DNA from: Methanobrevibacter thaueri
GTDB lineage: Archaea; Methanobacteriota; Methanobacteria; Methanobacteriales; Methanobacteriaceae
Direction: 5' to 3'
Assembly: GCF_015062905.1 (NCBI RefSeq)
Contig: NZ_SUTK01000061.1
Location: 1-8,251 of the forward strand
DNA: 8,251 nucleotides
The translations under genes and the position numbers were made by a program. The first letter of the stretch is position 1. The number at the start of each line of letters is the position of its first letter. The notes beneath the pieces are model-generated. The model made no database searches, was not told the origin of the DNA, and worked only from the letters and a program-made list of their open reading frames with translations. Positions 1-5,600 of this stretch are shown here, in pieces.

Positions 1-1
1 A

Positions 2-250
2 TTCATAAAAAGACTAAAAGACAAATTCCAACTCTACAAACCCGAAACAGACGGCGTACAATTCGTAAAACCACACAACACAAGCCGAACATGCCACCAC
101 TGCGGACACATAAACAAAGAGTTAAAAATCAAAACACGCAACTGGAAATGTCAAAAATGCGGAAAAACACTTGAAAGGGACACAAACGCAGCAATTAATA
201 TTCTAAACCGCTGGTTCAACGGGGATAGCCTGAAAAAATACTTAAATTAA
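2..250 (+). CDS. tnpB: TnpB (IS200/IS605-family RNA-guided nuclease), C-terminal fragment cut by window start
   Basis: The open frame gives the last 82 residues of a TnpB/OrfB protein; the N-terminal part lies left of the window. A four-cysteine zinc ribbon is plain: CHHC at residues 31-34 of the fragment and CQKC at residues 50-53. It is followed by ERDTNAAINIL (58-68), whose Asp60 is in the place of the third RuvC catalytic acid of the family. TnpB proteins are guided by an RNA made from the 3' end of their own gene and the adjacent right end of the transposon, and they cut DNA at the donor site. The short tail after the zinc ribbon and the stop at 248-250 look natural, so the visible part seems intact. 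Whether the rest is intact, and whether a tnpA is present, cannot be seen. The stop codon lies inside a predicted RNA stem-loop (229-276), as expected if the guide RNA overlaps the gene end. Confidence 0.9.
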   Translation, partial: FIKRLKDKFQLYKPETDGVQFVKPHNTSRTCHHCGHINKELKIKTRNWKCQKCGKTLERDTNAAINILNRWFNGDSLKKYLN

Positions 251-310
251 CCATTATTAAGTGAAAATAATTCAGGAATCCCCACCCTCTTTTAGGGTGG
301 GGTGGTTCAA
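221..310 (+). ncRNA. Transposon right end with predicted omegaRNA/reRNA scaffold
   Basis: Downstream of, and overlapping, the tnpB stop there is a compact two-hairpin structure. It begins at GGGGATAGC (221-229). The first hairpin pairs CCTGAA (229-234) with TTCAGG (271-276), with ACTTAA (240-245) pairing TTAAGT (257-262) inside it. A strong terminal hairpin follows, CCCCACCCT (280-288) with AGGGTGGGG (294-302), loop 289-293. The unit ends with TGGTTCAA (303-310). In IS200/IS605 elements such a hairpin followed by a short cleavage motif marks the right end, and the same stretch is the scaffold of the TnpB guide RNA, whose guide is the flanking DNA (here from 311). A second copy at 2192-2275 keeps the architecture with compensated base changes, which supports a selected structure. 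The terminal hairpin could also stop transcripts of the adhesin gene arriving on the other strand. The exact 5' end of the RNA is unknown. Confidence 0.65.
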
Positions 311-316
311 TCTCCC

Positions 317-2176
317 TTATCTGATTTTAATTTTAACTGTTTTAGTTGCTTTATTATAGTATTTGTTTCCATTAAATGTTATTTTTGATATATATGTTCC
401 CTTTTTAGTGAGTTTTTTAATTTTAAAGGTTGCTTTTCCCTTATAATTTGTTGTTGCCTTGTAGATTTTGCCTTTGATTTTGATTTTTAATTTCAAATTC
501 TTAAGTGGAGTCTTACCGAATTTCAATGTTACAGTGTATTTTTTAATTTTCAATAATCTTTTGAATGTTTTCGCCTTTGCAGTTATTTTTGCTGTTGCCT
601 TTTTAACGGTAACCTTGGAATTAACTGTTGATTTCATGTAATTGCCGTCATTGAATGTGGCTGTAAGGGCATATGAATTTGGAGTCAATCCTGAAGCTGA
701 AAGCAGAATTTCACCGTTTTCATTTGTTTTTAGATTTTTGACCCCGTTGAAGCTGACGGAAACTTGAGCTCCACTTATCGGATTGCCCTTATCGTCTTTT
801 AATGTAATGATGACATTTTTGTTTGACTTATAAGCTATAACAGGATTTGATAATGTCATTCTTGTTGGAATTTGATTGATTTTTAAAGTGATATGTTGCA
901 TACAGGAATCGTATCCCTGTTCCTGGACTGATAGGGTTCCATCATAGGTGCCAGCATCAAGATTCACAAGCCAGCCATCTCCGCTTAGGAAGCAGTATGT
1001 GCCGATTAAATCACTGCCTTTAGTGATCTTTATTGTGATATTGACATCATTTTGCTCATTTCCCTTGTAATCTGTGACTGTGACCAATAGCCTTTCACCG
1101 GAGTTATATGTTGAGGTATAATCATTCACAATTATTTTCGGTTCCAATGTGAAGTCATTTACTTCTGAGCCGACCGTGTTGTTTATAAATGTGCAGTTAT
1201 TGAACTCAGCGTTGTAAATTGCGCCTCCGTCCTCACTGGCATTATTGTTGATGAATGTACAGTTTTCTGCAGAACCTGATGACATTGCTCCGCCATTTGC
1301 TGCAGAGTTATTTTCAAATACACAATTGGAGGCATGTGAATTAAACATTGCACCACCCTGTTTAGTTGCTGAATTATTATTGAATGTGCAGCTGTAAGCG
1401 ACACTCTCATATACTGCACCACCGTCTTGCGCAGAGTTTTGATTGAATGTGCAGTTATAAGCAGTGCTCCTATACATTGCACCGCCACTAGTGACACCTT
1501 TATACCCTGTGTTGTTGTTGAATGTGCAGTTGTAAGCGGTACCGTTATATATTGCACCGCCATAGGAGGCAGAGTTTTGATTGAATGTGCAGTTGACTGC
1601 GGTGCCCATGTACATTGCTCCTCCATTTATTATGTAAATAGTCTGAAAAAAACCTCCGGTAACATAAAATGCTGAGTTCTGATTGAATGTGCAGTTGACT
1701 GCGGTACAGGACCCGTGTATTGCTCCACCGTTGTCTTTTGAGTATCCATTGGCAAAAGTTATGTCATGGAAAACAACATTGCAATTTGTTACATAGAACA
1801 TTCTGGCCATGTTCATGCCGTTTAATACAGCCCCATTTCCATAAATGGTTACAGCGCGATTTATATTAATTCCATTTGTTAAATTTGAGTCAGCATTTGA
1901 ATCATATGTGTAATTGCCGTTTAGATATATCTCACTGTCGCTGTTGCCATTTATTGTGGCGTTTAAATCCGTGAATGTTTTGGAATCCTCACTGAGAACT
2001 TCCTGCGGACCAACTTCTAATATATTGTTTTCATTTGCATTCAAGATGTCTGCATCATCAAATGATTCCTCAAGCAATGCGGTTTCATTTAAATCATCGG
2101 ATGCGCTTACAGAACCTATTGTTAAAATTGCAAATAACATTAGAAACATCAAGATCATTTTAGAGTTCCTATTCAA
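317..2176 (-). CDS. Secreted beta-helix adhesin-like protein with Ig-like modules and polycationic tail
   Basis: This 619-residue protein has a signal peptide (residues 1-26, hydrophobic MILMFLMLFAILTIG core, likely cut near SVSAS). Residues 27-68 form an acidic linker. Residues 70-335 form a parallel beta-helix of Pmp/polymorphic-repeat type, with eight coils of pattern NCTFNxNSA...GGA about 21-25 residues apart. Residues 345-435 and 437-526 look like Ig-like modules, the second a Big-type fold with DDKGNPISGAQVSV. The last 93 residues (527-619) are lysine-rich with no Asp or Glu. There is no membrane anchor or LPXTG, so wall retention probably relies on the basic tail binding the anionic cell wall; this is inference. 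No catalytic motif is visible. Such adhesin-like proteins are abundant in gut Methanobrevibacter and are thought to mediate attachment to other cells or surfaces. The start is TTG (2176-2174), chosen because GGAGGT lies 6 bases upstream; an ATG six codons later would lose this spacing. The gene is flanked closely by two right-end elements (to 310 and from 2192). It is divergent from the 1616-residue gene and shares its beta-helix cap motif GYSKDNGGA. Confidence 0.9.
   Translation of the reverse strand: MNRNSKMILMFLMLFAILTIGSVSASDDLNETALLEESFDDADILNANENNILEVGPQEVLSEDSKTFTDLNATINGNSDSEIYLNGNYTYDSNADSNLTNGININRAVTIYGNGAVLNGMNMARMFYVTNCNVVFHDITFANGYSKDNGGAIHGSCTAVNCTFNQNSAFYVTGGFFQTIYIINGGAMYMGTAVNCTFNQNSASYGGAIYNGTAYNCTFNNNTGYKGVTSGGAMYRSTAYNCTFNQNSAQDGGAVYESVAYSCTFNNNSATKQGGAMFNSHASNCVFENNSAANGGAMSSGSAENCTFINNNASEDGGAIYNAEFNNCTFINNTVGSEVNDFTLEPKIIVNDYTSTYNSGERLLVTVTDYKGNEQNDVNITIKITKGSDLIGTYCFLSGDGWLVNLDAGTYDGTLSVQEQGYDSCMQHITLKINQIPTRMTLSNPVIAYKSNKNVIITLKDDKGNPISGAQVSVSFNGVKNLKTNENGEILLSASGLTPNSYALTATFNDGNYMKSTVNSKVTVKKATAKITAKAKTFKRLLKIKKYTVTLKFGKTPLKNLKLKIKIKGKIYKATTNYKGKATFKIKKLTKKGTYISKITFNGNKYYNKATKTVKIKIR
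1434..1705. repeat. Near-identical direct repeats inside the adhesin beta-helix coding region
   Basis: The coil repeats are conserved at DNA level as well as protein level. A 32-base unit at 1572-1603 recurs at 1674-1705 with a single mismatch (T to C), and its first 23 bases recur exactly at 1434-1456. These code for QNSA-type coil turns and the following NCTFN. Shorter matches (TTGAATGTGCAGTT and variants) run through roughly 1190-1710. Repeats this similar can expand or contract by recombination or slippage in whole-coil steps without breaking the frame. Confidence 0.8.
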
Positions 2177-2188
2177 AATTTTACCTCC
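2177..2188 (-). promoter_or_regulatory. Ribosome binding site that fixes a TTG start for the adhesin gene
   Basis: On the minus strand GGAGGT (2188-2183) is followed by the six-base spacer AAAATT and then TTG (2176-2174). This is a near-ideal Shine-Dalgarno spacing, so the non-ATG start is preferred over ATG codons at residue 7 and later. The SD begins only three bases after the end of the right-end element (2192), so the whole translation signal sits where a transposon guide sequence would lie. Confidence 0.75.
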
Positions 2189-2191
2189 ATT

Positions 2192-2275
2192 TTGAACTAC
2201 CTCAACTTTAAGTTGAGGATTCTTACTTCACGGAATGTATACTATGATAAGCATAGTATTGCCGTGCTATCCCCC
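2192..2275 (-). mobile_element. Orphan IS200/IS605-type right end / omegaRNA-like element without its tnpB
   Basis: Read on the minus strand, this stretch repeats the design of the element after tnpB: GGGGGATAGC, a long stem-loop, AGAATCC, a 9-bp terminal hairpin, then TAGTTCAA. The stem-loop pairs CACGG (2229-2233 on the plus strand) with CCGTG (2262-2266), and ATACTATG (2239-2246) with CATAGTAT (2252-2259). The terminal hairpin pairs CCTCAACTT (2200-2208) with AAGTTGAGG (2210-2218). Compared with 280-302, three base pairs of the terminal stem differ and each change is compensated on the other arm. Upstream on the minus strand (about 2276-2320) there is no intact tnpB reading frame; a short resemblance to the tnpB tail is too weak to call. 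It is best read as a deletion relic or a non-autonomous palindrome-type element. Its left end could lie among the palindromes at 2387-2502, but that boundary is not defined. It would be transcribed as part of the adhesin 5' leader if the promoter lies further upstream. Confidence 0.6.
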
Positions 2276-2386
2276 TCGTTGCGAAGGTTCAGACTAGTTC
2301 AATAGCGTGTCATTGTCATTTATTATATTTTGTTATCATGTTATTTAAAATTCATCAGAAAGCATTTGAAAAGTAATGCATAACTG
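2276..2386. other. Non-coding stretch between right-end relic and 45-nt repeat
   Basis: No credible gene is seen. If the adhesin gene is transcribed through the relic, its promoter should lie here or further right on the minus strand. AT-rich TATA-like stretches (around 2315-2345) are candidates, but none is distinct enough to call. Confidence 0.35.
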
Positions 2387-2431
2387 GTGCAATTCATCCA
2401 TGACTTAAAGAAGTCAGGAAAACTCTTGCAC
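2387..2431 (+). repeat. 45-nt repeat, copy 1 (structured; inverted relative to copy 2)
   Basis: This element begins with GTGCAATTCATCCATGAC and ends with TTGCAC. The ends pair (GTGCAA 2387-2392 with TTGCAC 2426-2431), and an inner hairpin pairs TGACTT (2401-2406) with AAGTCA (2411-2416) around an AAAG loop. A relative sits on the minus strand at 8169-8125. The first 18 bases are identical, and the inner stem differs by a T-A to C-G type change that keeps pairing. It could be a transposon end or a REP-like palindrome. Read in frame it gives VQFIHDLKK..., similar to the start of the small ORF at 7984-8169 (VQFIHDLEE...), and a stop follows soon after, so it could also be a decayed copy of that ORF. 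Confidence 0.6.
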
Positions 2432-2462
2432 GTTAAAGAAAAATAATCTGGTAATTATTAAG

Positions 2463-2502
2463 TGTTAGATATCATACAAATCAAAAATAGATTTGGCTAA
2501 CA
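2463..2502. repeat. Nested imperfect palindrome in the divergent intergenic region
   Basis: TGTTAG (2463-2468) pairs with CTAACA (2497-2502), and inside it CAAATC (2477-2482) pairs with GATTTG (2490-2495). The left side carries an 8-base bulge and the right side a single G. It could be a transposon left-end hairpin belonging to the relic at 2192-2275, or a protein-binding site between the divergent genes. Neither is proven. The surrounding 2432-2604 is very AT-rich and shows no gene. Confidence 0.35.
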
Positions 2503-2606
2503 TTAATTAATAATATACAAAAAAATTTGTAATAAAAAATGATTAACAATTTAAAAATTAATTTGATAATTTTATAAATTTAATTTATAACATTGATTTT
2601 TTTCCA

Positions 2607-2650
2607 AAGATTTATAGATTATTAAATATAAAGTTCAAATATAAAGGGGG
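2607..2650 (+). promoter_or_regulatory. Probable promoter and ribosome binding site of the 1616-residue gene
   Basis: An archaeal-style element is visible: purine-rich AAAGA (2606-2610, BRE position) directly before the TATA-like TTTATAGA (2611-2618). Initiation about 25 bases downstream would give a leader of under 20 bases. AGGGGGAT (2645-2652) is a purine-rich ribosome binding site just before the ATG at 2657. Other TATA-like stretches (for example 2571-2590) exist in this AT-rich DNA, so the exact promoter is uncertain. Confidence 0.4.
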
Positions 2651-2656
2651 ATTAAA

Positions 2657-5600
2657 ATGAAATACACGACTTTACTAATAGTTTTGATATTCAGTTTTCT
2701 ATTGATTCTGCCTGCATCAGCGGCTGACATCAATGAGGATGTTGTCAGTGCAGATGAAATTGCTGCAAATGAGACAATCTCTGAAAACGAAGAAACAGAT
2801 GTCGAATTAAATGCAAATGAAACTTATGGAACTTACGGAAATACAGCTACCGAACTGAAAGTCTATGCAACAGACAGTGACGGGTACAATGTAGATAATG
2901 GAACCGTTCTTTTTATTGATGTTTTCGGCAAAAACTACACTGCAGATGTGAAAGACGGCATTGCAAAAACCAAGGTTTTTGTCGGGCAAACAGGACAGTT
3001 CAATATTATATGCAACTATATTGGAACAGGAGGCTACAAAAATGCCACAACCACCCTGCTGTTAACTATTCCCGTTGCAAATACAACCTGCAGAAACATC
3101 ATTGCAACAAAATATGATGATACTGTCTATTTTACAGGAAATGTGCTATCAGATTACAGGCAATATGAAGGTTATGGCGGTTTTGAAGAGGTGACTGAAG
3201 GAATCGTGACCGTATATGTTGATAACGAAAGATTGGGAACATGCGATGTTGATGTCAATGGTAACTTTGTATACATCTGGAATCTGACCAGAAATATTGT
3301 CGGCGAGACAATCAACTTCACAGGAGTATTTTCCAACAGTAAAAATCATTATAATTCATCATGGTTCTCAAAATCATTTACTTTTGCCCCAGCAAGCGAT
3401 ACAAGGATAATGTATGAGGTAACTCTTTTGGAGAACAATGGCAAAGAGATTTCAGGAATTGTTTTGGATGAGAATGGAAAAAACGTCATGGGAGGAACAA
3501 TCACAATCAACAACAAATATACAGTTATAGTTGATTCCCAAGGAAAATTTAAATTTTACATTACCGATGAAACACCAAAAAATGCCACATATGAGATTGG
3601 CGTGTTTGATTGGGGATCAAAGGCGAACATTCGCGTCAACACTCCCTTAATGAATGCAATCGAACACACTGAACTGACCGATAAGCTTATTGATTTATGC
3701 ACTAATGGCACTCCCTACATCAAATTTGGAAACGGTAACGGAAAAACTGTTGTTGTAAATGTGGGAACACATGGAGGAGAACTTGCATCACAGGTAGCAG
3801 GTTTCAGGCTGATTAACCTGTTGGCCAACTATGGTGATGAGATAAATGGAACAATATATGTAATCCCTACCATTTTCCCTGAAGCCACCGCCAACAATAC
3901 AAGGATATACAACGGCACCAATCTAAATACCGTTGCAGATGTTCCGGAAACTCTTTCCAATCATGTTGTTCTATTTGCAAGATCTGTCAATGCCTCAGGT
4001 CTTGGAGATTTCCACAATACCCGGCATGGAGATGATGATGTTGGAATAACATGTGCAATGTGTTCCTATAGCCCTACACCTGAAAGCTATTCAATCGCCA
4101 AATTCATTGTAGATGAAACAGGATATTATCTTTTTGCCTATGATCAGGCAGGAGTGCCTTACGCTGGAGCGATTGAAGACTATGCCAACATTTTGGGAAC
4201 ACCTGCAGTCACATGCGAATCACTGTCAAACCACAGGGCAGTCGAATATGGAACCCCCGAGATGTCATTTAATGAGATGCGTGCATTCTTAAGATATTTC
4301 GGGTTTGACGTTGATGAGATGGCAAACATTAAGTTAGATGACCCATCAAACATAGCTGTAGAATTTACAAGTCCATACAATTATAATCCGTCCTTTAAAA
4401 CAATATCCTATGATACTACCTTCAAGGCATTGCAGGAAATAATCAACAATGCTGCCGAGAACTCTACAATTAATCTTGAACAGGATTATGAATATGATTT
4501 CGGATTTTCAGCTGACGGAATAAAAATTGAAAAAAATAATATTACCATTAACGGAAATAGCCACACAATTAATGCTTTAAACAAAGGAAGAGTCTTCAAA
4601 ATTAACGGATCTGACATTACAATTTCAAATCTTAAAATAATCAATGGATTCAGTAAAGACAACGGTGGTGCTGTCCTTGCAAGTGGATGTACTTTTATAA
4701 ATGTGACATTCATCAACAATAAAGCAACAAATGGCGGAGCAATATCTACATCTGACGTGACAATAGAAGATTGTGTTTTCAACAATAATTCCGCCCTTGA
4801 GTATGGAGGATGTATTGCAGGCACTTCTGGCATTGATGTTTCAAATTCAAACTTCACCAATTCAAAATCCAAATATGCAGCAGCAATATACTCATACAGT
4901 GGTTCTCCGGATTCTCGTTTTATCGCAAACATTGTAAACTCCACCTTTGAAAATCTGACCTCTGAAGAAACTGCAGGTGCATTAGGATTTAAAGCGGTAT
5001 ATGGTGTAAATATTATTAATTGTAACTTCGTAAGTACCTCTTCTAAAAGGAATGGAGGGGCACTATATATAGACGGCACTACACTCCCCGGTGATATTTA
5101 CATTGACAATTCCACATTCATCAAATCAAGCGGCGACTATGGTGGTGCATTGGTCATATTGAGCTGCACTCCAATAATACAAAACTCTAAATTCATAAAC
5201 AACACTGCATTATACTGCGGAGGGGCAATTTATGTATCCGATTGTGAAATTACCCTCAATAACACATTAATAACTGGAAACAATTTGATTTATGGAAATG
5301 GTGGAGGAATATATCTTGACTATTCAACAACATATATTGAAAACTGTACCATAACAGATAATGCAAAGAACGGAATTTATGCATATGATATGACTTTAAA
5401 TGTTACAAATACCACATTTTCAGGCAATGGCAAAGCGATTCATGGAGTTTTCATAGAATGTGAATTAAATAACATTACCGTTGTAGATGATTCATTATGC
5501 CTAAATGACACTCTTTATCTTGGCACTATAAGCGGAACAGGTAAAGAACTTACCTTATTGAACAATACAATCGATATTGTGGTTCTTCCGTCCCGTTTTG

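Noticed and set aside
280..302. Dedicated terminator of the minus-strand adhesin gene
   Set aside because: The hairpin is better explained as the transposon right end. The T-tract on the minus-strand side is weak and interrupted, so termination there is only possible and not called as a feature.
1183..1626. Second long frame on the same strand as the adhesin gene
   Set aside because: It is a frame-shifted reading of the coil repeats; repeats with a period of whole codons keep other frames open too. It has no ribosome binding site and no domain.
1190..1710. CRISPR-like spacing of short repeats
   Set aside because: The repeats lie in frame in a coding sequence, vary in spacing and sequence, and encode beta-helix coils; the intervals are not unique spacers.
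2276..2330. Remnant of a tnpB coding end before the orphan right end
   Set aside because: A few bases resemble the tnpB tail, but there are stops in every reading and no zinc ribbon, so a pseudogene call is not supported.
4486..5079. 197-codon minus-strand frame inside the beta-helix of the large protein
   Set aside because: It is a shadow of a real, domain-supported gene on the plus strand and shows no start signal or recognisable fold.
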